Part shown: positions 41,141-51,050 of the stretch, piece after piece
Position numbering within the stretch: position 1 is the first letter of the stretch
Layout: every line of letters begins with the position of its first letter
From: Ensifer sp. PDNC004
Lineage (GTDB): Bacteria > Pseudomonadota > Alphaproteobacteria > Rhizobiales > Rhizobiaceae
Reading direction: 5' to 3'
Length of the DNA: 64,000 bases
Assembly: GCF_016919405.1 (NCBI RefSeq)
Contig: NZ_CP070353.1
Coordinates: forward strand, 1,550,001 to 1,614,000
Position numbers and translations under genes: made by a program
Notes under the pieces: model-generated
Database searches by the model: none
The model's input: the letters and a program-made list of their open reading frames with translations, nothing else
What the model was told of the DNA's origin: nothing

Positions 41141-42190
41141 ATGCGTTGGCGCTTTTCGACTTTCGAAGGACTTCTCTTGCTGCTGGTCATCGCCAGCGCC
41201 GGTGCGGTCTACGCATGGGTTTTCTACGGCAAAGGCGCCCTGATCGGCGCGACCTATGCGCTCTTCATGTGCCTTCCGATCATCGCGTTTGAGCGACGCA
41301 TCATTTTTCGGCGCCTGCATCGGCGGATCCATGCCTTTTCCACGCCGGTCTTCTTCGTCGCGTCGCTGGTGATCTACTTCGTGCTTCTCGACGTCGGCTA
41401 TGCCGCCGCCGGCCTGCTCATGCAGACGGGTGGCGTCATGAAGGACCACTGGATGGACGCAATGATGCCGTCGAAGACAGTCCTCGTCTTCGCGCTCGGC
41501 GTTTCGGGTTCGCTCGTCTTCATCCTCAGGGTTCGCGAACTGCTCGGGCGCGACGTCTTTTTGAGCCTGCTCACCGGCCGCTACCGCAGGCCGATCGAGG
41601 AGGAACGCGTCTTCCTTTTCATCGACCTTGCCGGCTCGACCGCCTATGCCGAGAAACACGGCGACCTCAGGATGCAGGAATATCTCGGCCGGCTGTTTGC
41701 AACGATCGCCGATCCGGTGATGCGCTACCGCGGCTCGATCGACGACTACATCGGTGACGCCGCCGTCATTACCTGGCCTTTCGATCGCGCCACCAACAAT
41801 GCCGCCTGCATTCATTGCGTCTTCGACATCCTGGAGATGATCGATGCGGATGCGACCCGCTGGCAAAAGGAGTTCGGCGAAGTTCCGCGCCTGCGCGCAG
41901 CACTTCATGGCGGCACCATCGTCGCGGCGGAGATCGGGCTCGACCGGCACAAGATCACCTATTTCGGCGATACTGTGAACACCACCGCCCGGCTTGAAGG
42001 CTTCTGCAAGACGCTCGGCCACCAGGTGCTGATCTCCACCGACCTCGCGCGCAAGATGCGCCTGCCGCATTATGTGCGGGTCGAGGATCTCGGCGAGCAT
42101 GCCGTCAGAGGACGGGGGCAAAAGCTTGGCGTTCTGTCGTTGCGCGCGGGCAGCGCGGCGCCTCAGCTGGCATCGACCGCGGCCGAGTGA
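41141..42190 (+). CDS. Membrane-anchored class III adenylate/guanylate cyclase
   Basis: 349 residues. Four hydrophobic segments occupy about residues 8-28, 32-50, 67-95 and 110-128. A class III nucleotidyl cyclase domain follows (about residues 150-325). The metal-binding aspartates are Asp162 (FLFIDLAGST) and Asp206 (SIDDYIGDAAV). The transition-state segment is FGDTVNTTARLEG. The product is probably cAMP, common in rhizobia where many such enzymes exist, but substrate choice was not assigned. Start follows CCGGAG at eight bases. Confidence 0.92.
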   Translation: MRWRFSTFEGLLLLLVIASAGAVYAWVFYGKGALIGATYALFMCLPIIAFERRIIFRRLHRRIHAFSTPVFFVASLVIYFVLLDVGYAAAGLLMQTGGVMKDHWMDAMMPSKTVLVFALGVSGSLVFILRVRELLGRDVFLSLLTGRYRRPIEEERVFLFIDLAGSTAYAEKHGDLRMQEYLGRLFATIADPVMRYRGSIDDYIGDAAVITWPFDRATNNAACIHCVFDILEMIDADATRWQKEFGEVPRLRAALHGGTIVAAEIGLDRHKITYFGDTVNTTARLEGFCKTLGHQVLISTDLARKMRLPHYVRVEDLGEHAVRGRGQKLGVLSLRAGSAAPQLASTAAE

Positions 42191-42235
42191 TACCGGCCGG
42201 CCACACGACATCGACCGACCGGATCGTGACCGCCG

Positions 42236-42643
42236 TCAACCGTGCAGCTTGGCGCCCTTGGTGATCTTGTCGACCAGCTTCTTGTCCGCATGAATGGCAA
42301 TGCCGGCGACCGCAGCGTCTTCGGGATTTGTCTCGGCGAAAACCGCACGGTTGGCGTGGTCGTGGCCGGTGGCGAACATGGCGTCCACATAGATCGAGGC
42401 TTTGACCTCTCTTTCGATCGCACGCCGTTGAATGTTGCCGAGCGTCTTCCCATCTGCGGCTAGCACGATGATCGGCTGGATGCTCAAGGCGTTGTAGACG
42501 TTGCCGGCGCCATCGCGATAATCTTCGCCTATGATGTCAGGCTTCTGTCCGGCGATCCCGGTGGCGAGGAAGGCGGTGACGTTGAGCTTCTGCCAGGTTG
42601 CCAGGTCCTCGCGCAAGACGATTGCAAATTTGGTATCGAACAT
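42236..42643 (-). CDS. DUF2000-family protein
   Basis: 135 residues from ATG 42643, placed nine bases after GGAG. The longer frame to 42784 runs into the AraC gene and has no leader features. The sequence MFDTKFAIVLREDLATWQKL and the ending ADKKLVDKITKGAKLHG fit DUF2000, a small alpha/beta fold related to peptidyl-tRNA hydrolase-like Pth2. No catalytic role is known. Its start codon overlaps that of the divergent AraC regulator. Confidence 0.85.
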   Translation of the reverse strand: MFDTKFAIVLREDLATWQKLNVTAFLATGIAGQKPDIIGEDYRDGAGNVYNALSIQPIIVLAADGKTLGNIQRRAIEREVKASIYVDAMFATGHDHANRAVFAETNPEDAAVAGIAIHADKKLVDKITKGAKLHG

Positions 42644-43568
42644 GACGGCCATCTCCATTTCAGCCCGACAGGGCGTGCCGGAAGACGCATTATCGGACGG
42701 TGCCGCAATCGATCTTGAACGATTGTGCGGCGCGCCCGGCGACGGCATTCGGGTGGCGCCTGCCGTCGATGGCATCGAGCGCATCGAGGCGCGCCTGCAT
42801 GGAAAATTCTTCGAGCCCCACCGCCACGATACCTACGCGATCGGCGTGACGCTCGGTGGCGTGCAGACGTTCCAGTACCGTGGCGAAAGTCGCTTCAGCA
42901 ATCCTGGGAGCATCATCATCCTCCATCCGGACGAGATCCACGACGGGGGCGCGGGAACGGAGATCGGGCTTCGCTACAGGATGATGTACCTGCAGCCGGA
43001 ACGGCTGCTCGCAGCCCTTGACGAAACCGATCGTTCCCTGCCCTTCGTCGCAGCCCCTGTCGTGGGCGACGAGGCGCTGAGGCTGGCGGTCGGAGAAGCC
43101 GTCATGGATCTCGACAATGGCATCGACGAACTGGCGCTCGACGATATCCTCGTGCGGATCGCCGAGGGGCTCTATCGTCACGCCGGCACCAAGGACGCCA
43201 AGCCCGGAAAGGCCGACAAGCACGCCGTTCTCCAGGCGAGCGAGTTCCTTCGCGCCACTCTCGAACGGCCCGTCGGCTCGCGGGAGCTGGAGGTGGTGAG
43301 CGGGCTCGATCGCTTCACGCTCGCCCGGCAATTCCGGCGGGTTCTCGGCACCAGCCCGCACCGCTATTTGCTGATGCGCCGGCTGGAGCGGGCACGGCAG
43401 ATGATCGCCCGCGGCGAAAGCCTTGCCGGTGCAGCACTCGAAACCGGCTTTGCCGACCAGGCGCATTTCACCCGTCATTTCAAGCGCGCCTACGGCCTGA
43501 CGCCCGGCCGCTGGGCGAGCCTCGCCGTCGCCGGCCAATCCTGTCACCAAAGCTTCATCGGGTTGTAA
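42642..43568 (+). CDS. AraC-family transcriptional regulator
   Basis: 308 residues from ATG 42642; GTG 42675 is an alternative. Residues about 30-150 form the cupin-like AraC ligand domain (GKFFEPHRHDTYAIGVTLGG). The C-terminal AraC DNA-binding domain is at about 200-300, seen as LDRFTLARQFRRVLGTSPHR and ALETGFADQAHFTRHFKRAY. The effector is unknown. It is divergent from DUF2000 with start codons overlapping by two bases, so control of that gene is likely. No good ribosome-binding site precedes the first ATG, leaving the exact start open. Confidence 0.88.
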   Translation: MTAISISARQGVPEDALSDGAAIDLERLCGAPGDGIRVAPAVDGIERIEARLHGKFFEPHRHDTYAIGVTLGGVQTFQYRGESRFSNPGSIIILHPDEIHDGGAGTEIGLRYRMMYLQPERLLAALDETDRSLPFVAAPVVGDEALRLAVGEAVMDLDNGIDELALDDILVRIAEGLYRHAGTKDAKPGKADKHAVLQASEFLRATLERPVGSRELEVVSGLDRFTLARQFRRVLGTSPHRYLLMRRLERARQMIARGESLAGAALETGFADQAHFTRHFKRAYGLTPGRWASLAVAGQSCHQSFIGL

Positions 43569-43743
43569 AGCAAGCATCACCCAACCGTCATCATAGCCGC
43601 CTATCGGGGTTCGGACTGCAGCGCCGCGCGTCGTGGGACGCGCAAGGGTCGCTGCAGCACGTCGAATTTGCTGCACGTCTTTCTCCTTGGATCTACGGCG
43701 ATCCAAGGCGGCAGGCAGAACGCTCCAACCCAAGGTGAACTTC

Positions 43744-45102
43744 ATGACGAAAACGCTTCTCGCCACTGCGGCTCTTTCCCTTTTGATGACGATGGCCGCC
43801 TCGGCCGAGGAAAAGTCCTTCACCGCGACCCTGAAGGGCCACGCGATCCTGCCGGCAAACACGATCATCGCTGCCCCCTCGGACGCGCCTGAGTATCTCA
43901 ACACCTCCGGCAAGTTCACCACCGCGGACCGTAAGCGTGCCGAAGCGCTCGGTACCGTGCCGGGCAAGGACGGCGTGCGCCTGACCGGCCTGTCGCTTCC
44001 CTTCGAAGGCCAGCCGATGCAGGGCTTTTCCGGCATCAAGGCGATGGAAGATGGCACCTTCTGGAGCCTGTCAGACAACGGCTTCGGCAGCAAGATGAAC
44101 TCCAGCGACGCCATGCTGATGCTGCACCATGTGAAGATGGACTGGGACGCCGGCAAGGTCGAAGCGCTGAAAACACTGTTCCTGACCGACCCGGACAAGA
44201 AGGCCCCCTTCCCGATCGTCATGGAAGGCTCGGACAAGCGTTATCTCACCGGCGCCGATTTCGACGTCGAATCGATCCAGCCGGTCGCCGACGGCTTCTG
44301 GGTGGGTGAAGAGTTCGGCCCCTACATCCTCAAGTTCGATCTCGACGGCAAGCTGACCGACGTGATCGCGACCACAGTCGATGGCAAGCCGGTGATGTCG
44401 CCCGACAATCCGACGCTGACGCTGCAGAGCGCCCCTTCGAAGAAGACGCCCGCCTTCAACCTGAAGCGCTCCGGCGGCTATGAAGGCATGGCGCTTTCCA
44501 AGGACGGCAGCAAGCTTTACGGCCTGCTCGAAGGCCCGATCTGGACCGACAGCGAAACGGTCGAGCAGGCCGATGGCCGCCCGGCGCTGCGCATCATCGA
44601 ACTCGATGTCGCAAGCAAGGCCTGGACCGGCCGTAGCTGGCTCTACCCGCTGGCTGAAGGTGGCGAGGCAATCGGCGACTTCAACATGCTCGACGACAAG
44701 ACCGCACTGGTGATCGAGCGCGACAATGGCGCCGGCACGATGGACAAGGCCTGCGCCGATCCGAAGGACCCGAAGCCGGACTGCTTCGCAACGGGCTCCA
44801 AGGTCAAGCGCATCTACAAAATCGCCTTCGACGACAGCAATGCCGGCAAGGCCGTGCGCAAGATCGGCTACATCGACCTCTTGAAGATCGCCGATCCTGA
44901 TAACAAGAAGCGCCAGGGCGGCGGCGAAGGCTTCTACGACATGCCCTTCGTCACCATCGAAAACGTCGACCGCGTCGATGCGACCCACATCATCGTCGGC
45001 AACGACAACAACCTGCCGTTCTCGGCCGGTCGCGCGCTCGACAAGGCCGACGACAACGAGTTCGTGCTGCTCGAAGCCGGCGATTTCCTGAAGGCCGAAT
45101 AA
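43744..45102 (+). CDS. Secreted esterase-like/phytase-like protein
   Basis: 452 residues from ATG 43744 (AAGGTGA upstream). A signal peptide (ending AASA, residue 21) precedes a beta-propeller domain of the family annotated as esterase-like activity of phytase. Recognisable segments are GFSGIKAMEDGTFWSLSDNG, GFWVGEEFGPYILKFDLDGK and GGYEGMALSKDGSKLYGLLE. Members hydrolyse phosphoesters or lactones; no activity is proven for this one. It would act in the periplasm or outside. The genes downstream, on the other strand, are ppx and ppk. Confidence 0.86.
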   Translation: MTKTLLATAALSLLMTMAASAEEKSFTATLKGHAILPANTIIAAPSDAPEYLNTSGKFTTADRKRAEALGTVPGKDGVRLTGLSLPFEGQPMQGFSGIKAMEDGTFWSLSDNGFGSKMNSSDAMLMLHHVKMDWDAGKVEALKTLFLTDPDKKAPFPIVMEGSDKRYLTGADFDVESIQPVADGFWVGEEFGPYILKFDLDGKLTDVIATTVDGKPVMSPDNPTLTLQSAPSKKTPAFNLKRSGGYEGMALSKDGSKLYGLLEGPIWTDSETVEQADGRPALRIIELDVASKAWTGRSWLYPLAEGGEAIGDFNMLDDKTALVIERDNGAGTMDKACADPKDPKPDCFATGSKVKRIYKIAFDDSNAGKAVRKIGYIDLLKIADPDNKKRQGGGEGFYDMPFVTIENVDRVDATHIIVGNDNNLPFSAGRALDKADDNEFVLLEAGDFLKAE

Positions 45103-45106
45103 ACAA

Positions 45107-45147
45107 GAAGGGCGCGCGAATTTCGGTTCGCGCTCCCTTCCTTTTTT
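45107..45147. terminator. Terminator between the phytase-like gene and ppx
   Basis: A 13-base-pair stem with one mismatch (GAAGGGCGCGCGAA / TTCGCGCTCCCTTC), a six-base loop and a T run of six on the plus strand. It lies between convergent genes. Confidence 0.9.
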
Positions 45148-45167
45148 AGTCCGGGATTTCTTCGGCG

Positions 45168-46691
45168 TCAGCTTTCGAAGTGGAAAGCGAGCCGCTTGCC
45201 GGTAAGCTTGCCAAGCTGCTGCAGGCGGCCATCCAGACGCTCTCCAGCAAATTCCGAATAGGCAGCCGGAACGACGATTTCCAGATCCACGTCCGGGAGC
45301 GACGACTTGCGGAACGTCAGGTTTCGGGCGATGCCGGGCATCGATGCCGAGAAAAGGTAGGCGACGCGCAAGAGGCCGCCGAGCAGCTTTGCCAGTTCCA
45401 GCAGGCGCGGCGTGGTGATGCCGGCAAGCGCATTCGTGGCGCCGTCGTCGTTGAGCCCTTCGAAGCGGTAATAATTGGAAAGTGCGATATAGGCCCGGCC
45501 GGCATGGGTAATGCCCGAGAAGGTCGAGTGGGCGATGATGTTCAGCGCCTGCAGGCCGCGATAATCCGGATGCGCGCGCCAACTGATATCGGCCAGCAGG
45601 CAGGCGGCCTGGCGATACCGGCCCTCCTCTTCCGTCTCCTCGATGCCGAAGAACGGCACCATGCGGCCGGTCCAATCGGCGAGTTCACGGGCGTGCTCGG
45701 GCGAGCGGGCGCGCAGGATGGCGATCTCGTTTGCCGCTGTCAGCAGCGGATCCTGGGCGCGCTCCTCGTCCTTCAAGAGCGAGAACAGATAGCCTTCACG
45801 AACACCGAGCGCCGAGAAGGAAATCCGCTCCGGCTTCATGATCTCAAGCGCTTCCTGCATGGCGATCGCCCCGAAGGGCAGAAGGCTGCGGCGGCTTTTC
45901 GAGATCGTCGAATAGGCAGATGGCTTGATGTTCTTCGGCTCGATCACTTCCGGCAGAAGCGCCATCGCCTCGTCGAAGGAAATCTCGTAGCCCTGCATCA
46001 TGTGCAGCGGATAGTCGCGGATCTCCATGTGCAGCTTGGCGATCGAGCGCCAGGTGCCGCCGACCGCATAGAACGTCCGCCCCGTGCCGGTCTTCAGCAC
46101 GGCCGAATTCTTCATGAACTTGCGCACCCAGGTGCGTGCCTTGGTGAGCGAGCCGTTGCTGTGTTCGAACAGGCGGATACCGCCGAGCGGCAGGGTGATG
46201 CCCTTGCCGATCTTCGTGCCGGCGACGTCGACGAGTTCGAGCGAGCCACCGCCAAGGTCGCCGACGACACCGTCGGGATCGTGATAGCCGCTGACGATGC
46301 CCATCGCGGAATAATAGGCCTCTTCCTCACCGGTGAGGATGCGGACCTTGTGACCGAGGATCGCCTCGGCCTTCTCGATGAAGGCCGGGCCGTTGCTCGC
46401 CTCGCGCGCGGCTGCCGTCGCCAGCACATACATCGAGGTCGCCCGCGCCTGTTTGGAGAGCGCGTGAAAGCGATGCAACGCTCTCAGCGCGCGCTCGACG
46501 CTGTCTTCATCCATGCGTCCGGTCGCATCGATGCCTTTGCCGAGACCGCACATCACCTTTTCGTTGAACAGCATGGCCGGCGAGCGGCTCAGGCCTTCGT
46601 AGACGACAAGGCGGATGGAGTTCGAACCGATATCGATAACGGAAACCGGGCGGATGCCGGGCAGACGCCCCTGCGCTTCAGATTCGACCAT
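45168..46691 (-). CDS. ppx: Exopolyphosphatase/pppGpp phosphohydrolase
   Basis: 507 residues. The ASKHA-fold N-terminal half shows VSVIDIGSNSIRLVVYEG (phosphate loop) and VVGDLGGGSLELVDV. The C-terminal HD-like domain contains the segment QALNIIAHSTFSGITHAGRA. It degrades polyphosphate and may also hydrolyse pppGpp. Twelve bases after the ppk stop, so the ppk-ppx pair is cotranscribed, an arrangement that couples synthesis and breakdown of polyphosphate. Confidence 0.95.
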   Translation of the reverse strand: MVESEAQGRLPGIRPVSVIDIGSNSIRLVVYEGLSRSPAMLFNEKVMCGLGKGIDATGRMDEDSVERALRALHRFHALSKQARATSMYVLATAAAREASNGPAFIEKAEAILGHKVRILTGEEEAYYSAMGIVSGYHDPDGVVGDLGGGSLELVDVAGTKIGKGITLPLGGIRLFEHSNGSLTKARTWVRKFMKNSAVLKTGTGRTFYAVGGTWRSIAKLHMEIRDYPLHMMQGYEISFDEAMALLPEVIEPKNIKPSAYSTISKSRRSLLPFGAIAMQEALEIMKPERISFSALGVREGYLFSLLKDEERAQDPLLTAANEIAILRARSPEHARELADWTGRMVPFFGIEETEEEGRYRQAACLLADISWRAHPDYRGLQALNIIAHSTFSGITHAGRAYIALSNYYRFEGLNDDGATNALAGITTPRLLELAKLLGGLLRVAYLFSASMPGIARNLTFRKSSLPDVDLEIVVPAAYSEFAGERLDGRLQQLGKLTGKRLAFHFES

Positions 46692-46702
46692 GCAATTCCA
46701 GT

Positions 46703-48889
46703 TTATTTATGCCAGCCGCTCTTCCAGCCGGCTATGAGCTTCGGTGCGCTGGACTTCAAGGCCTCGCCCCGGCCGGAGAGGCTGGGATTGGTCATGAAAT
46801 AGTGCTGTGCGTTGAAAGGCTCGGCGTCCTTGCCGACTTCCATCCGGCGAGAGGTGCCATCGGGAAGAATTTCGTAGCTCTGCTGGTTGTCGATGAGATT
46901 ACCCAGCATGATCTGCGACAGAACCTGTTCGTGCACAGTCCGGTTGATGAGAGGCACGAGCGTCTCGACCCGCCGGTCCAGATTGCGCGGCATCATATCC
47001 GCCGAGCCGATATAGACAAGGGCATTCTCCGATGGAAGCCCGTGGCCGTTGCCGAAGCAGAATATGCGGGAATGTTCGAGGAATCGACCGACGATGGACT
47101 TGACACGGATATTGTCGGAAAGCCCCGGGACCTGCGGCCGCAGGCAGCAGATGCCGCGCACGACAAGGTCGATTTCGACGCCGGCGCGGCTCGCCTTGTA
47201 GAGGGCGTCGATGATTTCCGGATCGACGAGCGAGTTCATCTTCATCCAGATCGCAGCCGGGCGGCCGGCCTTAGCATGCTCGATCTCTTCGTCGACGTGC
47301 CTGAGGATGCGCGGACGCAGCGTGTGCGGCGAGACCGCCAGCTTCATGCCTGCTTCCGGCTCGCCATAGCCGGTGATGAAATTGAAGATGTTCGCCATGT
47401 CGTGGGCGATGACCGGGTTGCAGGTGAAGAACGACAGGTCGGTGTAGATCTTCGCCGTGACCGGGTGGTAGTTGCCGGTACCGAGATGGCAGTAGGTCCG
47501 AAGCTTGCCCTCTTCGCGCCGCACCACCATCGACATCTTGGCATGGGTCTTCAGTTCGATGAAGCCGAACACCACCTGGACGCCGGCGCGTTCGAGGTCG
47601 CGCGCCCAGCGGATGTTGGCTTCCTCGTCGAAACGGGCCTTGAGCTCGACCAGCGCGGTCACCGACTTGCCGGCCTCGGCCGCGTCGATCAGGGCGCGCA
47701 CGATCGGGCTGTCGTTCGACGTTCGGTAAAGCGTCTGCTTGATGGCGACGACTTCAGGATCGCGCGCTGCCTGCAACAGGAACTGCACGACCACGTCAAA
47801 GGACTCGTAGGGGTGATGCACCACCATGTCCTTCTCGCGGATCGCCGCGAGGCAGTCGCCGGCATGCTCGCGCACGCGCTCGGGGAAACGCGGGTTGTAC
47901 GGCTCGAACCGCAGATCGTCGCGCGGAGCCTTGGTGATTTCGGACAAAGTGTTGAGCGCCAGCAGTCCCGGCAGGACGGCGATCCGGTTTTCCGGGACGC
48001 CCAGTTCCTGCACGACGAACTGGCGCAGCGACGCCGGCATTTCCGAATCGGTCTCGATGCGGATCACCGAACCGCGGCGACGGCGCTTCAGCGCGGTCTC
48101 GAAAAAGCGCACCAGGTCTTCGGCCTCTTCCTCCACCTCGATATCGCTGTCGCGAATGATGCGGAAGGTACCGGAGCCCTTGACCTCATAGCCCGGGAAC
48201 AGCCTGTCGATGAACTGGCTGACCATGTCTTCGAGCGTGATGTAGCGGATGACGTTCTTGACGTCGGGCAGCCGGATGAAGCGGTCGAGCGCGACCGGCA
48301 GGCGCAATAGCGCCGTCATTGGCTCGCGGCCGGTCTTGCTGACCAGCTGCAGGCCCATCGAGAAGCCGAGGTTCGGAATGAACGGGAACGGATGGGCCGG
48401 ATCGATCGAGAGCGGCGTCAGCACCGGGAAGATCGCCTGGTCGAACTCGTTGGCAAGCCAGCTCCTGTCCTGCGCCGACAGCGAGGCCGGGCGGACGATG
48501 AGGATGTCTTCCTTGGCGAGATACTGCTGCAGCACGGCGAGCGAGGCCTGCTGCTCCATCTGCAGATTGTCGATTTCCTTCAGGATGTCTTCGAGCTGCT
48601 CGACCGGCGTCTTGCCGTCGGGCGAGCGCATCGAGAGGCCCTGGCGCACCTGGCCTTCGAGACCGGCGACGCGCACCATGAAGAACTCGTCGAGATTGGC
48701 AGCCGAGATCGACAGGAAGCGGACGCGCTCCAGCAGCGGATGCGCGGTGTTCAGCGTTTCCTCGAGCACGCGCCGATTGAACTGGAGCCAGGAAAATTCG
48801 CGGTTGATGAAGCGCTGCGGGCTCGTCAGCAGGTCGACGTCCTCCGCCGATGCCTGGTTTTCGTTCACCGCAGATAGCGCGTTATCCAT
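46703..48889 (-). CDS. ppk: Polyphosphate kinase 1
   Basis: 728 residues from ATG 48889; an in-frame GTG at 48919 is the only earlier option. It reversibly transfers the gamma phosphate of ATP to polyphosphate at the inner membrane. Family segments are [33 protein letters not shown] and the region of the phosphorylated histidine, [20 protein letters not shown]. All four PPK1 domains are present. Located between hdaA and ppx on the same strand. Confidence 0.96.
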   Translation of the reverse strand: MDNALSAVNENQASAEDVDLLTSPQRFINREFSWLQFNRRVLEETLNTAHPLLERVRFLSISAANLDEFFMVRVAGLEGQVRQGLSMRSPDGKTPVEQLEDILKEIDNLQMEQQASLAVLQQYLAKEDILIVRPASLSAQDRSWLANEFDQAIFPVLTPLSIDPAHPFPFIPNLGFSMGLQLVSKTGREPMTALLRLPVALDRFIRLPDVKNVIRYITLEDMVSQFIDRLFPGYEVKGSGTFRIIRDSDIEVEEEAEDLVRFFETALKRRRRGSVIRIETDSEMPASLRQFVVQELGVPENRIAVLPGLLALNTLSEITKAPRDDLRFEPYNPRFPERVREHAGDCLAAIREKDMVVHHPYESFDVVVQFLLQAARDPEVVAIKQTLYRTSNDSPIVRALIDAAEAGKSVTALVELKARFDEEANIRWARDLERAGVQVVFGFIELKTHAKMSMVVRREEGKLRTYCHLGTGNYHPVTAKIYTDLSFFTCNPVIAHDMANIFNFITGYGEPEAGMKLAVSPHTLRPRILRHVDEEIEHAKAGRPAAIWMKMNSLVDPEIIDALYKASRAGVEIDLVVRGICCLRPQVPGLSDNIRVKSIVGRFLEHSRIFCFGNGHGLPSENALVYIGSADMMPRNLDRRVETLVPLINRTVHEQVLSQIMLGNLIDNQQSYEILPDGTSRRMEVGKDAEPFNAQHYFMTNPSLSGRGEALKSSAPKLIAGWKSGWHK

Positions 48890-48953
48890 GCTTTTCAGAT
48901 CCCATTGCTCCGGCTGCACCGGCTATCTCAGTTTGACGACGGTTCTGTGACAG

Positions 48954-49643
48954 TCAATCGGACCGACGCTGATTTCCCAGTTCTTCGAGAACTTCGGAAG
49001 CGAGCGCGCGTGAAAGCTTGGTGCCGCGGGCCAGCGCCAGATGGTCGATGCGCTCGACGATCGTCTGCGCCGCCTCCAGCGAGCGCTCCATGCGCTGGAC
49101 GATGTAGCCCACCAGCCGTTCGTCGACGAAGAGCTGGCGATCGGCAAAGAGCTTGATCAGCACCTGCGTCAGCAATTCGTCGTCCGGCTCGCCGATCTCG
49201 ACCACGGTCGCCGCTTTCAGGCGCGAGCGCAGGTCCGGCAGCGTTACCGGCCAGGACATCGGCCAGAGCCGCGTCGTCATCAGCAGGCTGGTGCCATGCT
49301 GGCGCACGTTGTTGATGACGTGGAACAGCGTCGTGTCGTCGAAACCGCTGCGGTCGGCATCCTCGAAGAGAACGGGCCTTTCGGCCGCGATCAACGCGGC
49401 ATCGGAGCCGGCGAGCGGGTGGATGACTTCCGCCCCTGCCCGCTCCTTCCAGATGCTGGCGAGGTGTGATTTTCCCGAGCCGACCGGGCCGGCGATGATG
49501 ACCACCGGCGCCGGCCAGTCCGGCCAATGGTCGACGATGGCGATGGCCGCGCTCAGCCTGTCGGAGACGAGCAGGTCCTCACGACCCGTCGCCGGGTCGT
49601 GGCCGAAAGCCAGGGGGATTTGTTCAAATGGGCGTTTTGTCAT
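48954..49643 (-). CDS. hdaA: DnaA regulatory inactivator HdaA
   Basis: 229 residues, a DnaA-domain-III-like AAA+ protein without the DnaA DNA-binding domain. Near the N-terminus is the beta-clamp motif QIPLAF (residues 8-13). A Walker A AGPVGSGKSH follows at about residues 51-60, then Walker B-like VLFEDAD. Hda-type proteins bound to the sliding clamp stimulate hydrolysis of DnaA-ATP and so prevent re-initiation. The order perM-hdaA-ppk-ppx is seen in other alphaproteobacteria. Confidence 0.93.
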   Translation of the reverse strand: MTKRPFEQIPLAFGHDPATGREDLLVSDRLSAAIAIVDHWPDWPAPVVIIAGPVGSGKSHLASIWKERAGAEVIHPLAGSDAALIAAERPVLFEDADRSGFDDTTLFHVINNVRQHGTSLLMTTRLWPMSWPVTLPDLRSRLKAATVVEIGEPDDELLTQVLIKLFADRQLFVDERLVGYIVQRMERSLEAAQTIVERIDHLALARGTKLSRALASEVLEELGNQRRSD

Positions 49644-49669
49644 GCTGTACTCGGGACAATCGTCGGAAA

Positions 49670-50791
49670 TCAGGCGGCCTTGTCGCTCTTCGCCTTCTTT
49701 TCCACGGCCTTGCCGTGCCCGTGATAGAGGTCGCTATCAAGGTAACGCTGGATGCCGAAGCGGACAAGCACGCCGATGGCGGCTGCTGCCGGCACCGCGA
49801 CCAGAAGGCCGACGAAGCCGAAGAGCGCGCCGAAGGCAAGCAGCGCAAACATCAGCCAGACCGGGTGCAGGCCGACGCTTTTGCCCACCAGCTTCGGCTG
49901 GAGGATATTGCCCTCCATGAACTGGCCACTGAAGAAGACTGCAAGCACAAGGCCGATCCAGAGATAGTCCGGCCAGAACTGCACCAGGGCAACGCCGACG
50001 GCGAGCACCAGGCCGACCATGGATCCGACATAGGGAATGAAGCTGATCATGCCGGCAAAGAGGCCGATCAGCAGGCCAAAATTGAGACCGACCAAGGAGA
50101 GGCCGATACCGTAGTAAAGGCCGAGAATGACGCAGAGCGAGCCCTGCCCGCGCACGAAGCCGGCGATCGTCGCGTTCATGTCGCGGGCGATCTGGCGCAC
50201 ATCCGAGACGTAGTCGCGTGGAACCCAGCTATCGACCTTCTCCACCATCCGGTCCCAGTCGAGCAGGATATAGAAGGCGACGACAGGGGTGACGACCAGC
50301 AGCGAGATGACGTCGAGCAGCGCCACGCCGGAGTTCCAGATCTGCTGGAAGAGCGTGCCGACGAAGGCGGCGCCCTGTTCGAGCAGCTTGCCCGAGCTTT
50401 GCTTCAGCGATGGCATCTGGCTTGCCAGCCAATCGGGGATCAGCCGCGCCTGCGCCTCGTTGACGAGCACCTGCAGCTTCGAGGCATAGCCCGGAATATT
50501 GGCGATGAAGTCCGACGCCTGGCTGACGATGACGGGAATGATGATCATCAGCGCCAGCACGAAGACGACGACGAAGCCGACCAGGATCACGACCGTCGCC
50601 ATCAACCGGCTGAGGCCGAAGCGCTCCAGGCGGTCGGCGACCGGGTCGAGGAAATAGGCAAGCGCCATGCCGGCCAGGAACGGCAGCAGGATCGAGCTGA
50701 AGACCATCAGGAAGGCAATGAAGGCGGCAAGCACCAGCAGCCAGAAAATGACCTGGCGCTGCAATCCGGAACCGCTGACCTTGATATCCAT
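49670..50791 (-). CDS. PerM/AI-2E-family membrane protein
   Basis: 373 residues from ATG 50791, five bases after AGGAG. An in-frame extension to 50875 is not supported. Seven to eight membrane segments are visible, with a large periplasmic/cytoplasmic loop at about residues 95-150. The segments FLDPVADRLERFGLSRLMAT and EGNILQPKLVGKSVGLHPVW are typical of the AI-2E (PerM/YtvI) permease family. Relatives transport quorum signals or act as Na+/Li+-H+ antiporters, so substrate is open. Starts the minus-strand perM-hdaA-ppk-ppx cluster. Confidence 0.88.
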   Translation of the reverse strand: MDIKVSGSGLQRQVIFWLLVLAAFIAFLMVFSSILLPFLAGMALAYFLDPVADRLERFGLSRLMATVVILVGFVVVFVLALMIIIPVIVSQASDFIANIPGYASKLQVLVNEAQARLIPDWLASQMPSLKQSSGKLLEQGAAFVGTLFQQIWNSGVALLDVISLLVVTPVVAFYILLDWDRMVEKVDSWVPRDYVSDVRQIARDMNATIAGFVRGQGSLCVILGLYYGIGLSLVGLNFGLLIGLFAGMISFIPYVGSMVGLVLAVGVALVQFWPDYLWIGLVLAVFFSGQFMEGNILQPKLVGKSVGLHPVWLMFALLAFGALFGFVGLLVAVPAAAAIGVLVRFGIQRYLDSDLYHGHGKAVEKKAKSDKAA

Positions 50792-51050
50792 GACACTCCT
50801 CGTGAGGCGCCGCTCGCCACTGTTGCGTATCACAACCCTGTCAAGGAGATAGGGGGCGGTGCGCGTAACGGTCAAGTGCGACCGGTGCAGTCATCCAGTT
50901 TAAAGCCAAGTGGACTGGCTTGCGCCGTGGGATATGGGCAAAATGGTGAAAAAACGCCGCCAATGCCTGCTCTCGGCTTGCACTCCCTTGCCTGCCGTGC
51001 CAATCGCATCCGCAAAATACCTGTCGCACGACGAGCCTTGGAGAACGAGC

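Noticed and set aside
48905..49527. Frames on both strands overlapping the hdaA gene
   Set aside because: These are shadows of hdaA, which has the clamp motif and Walker A on the minus strand.
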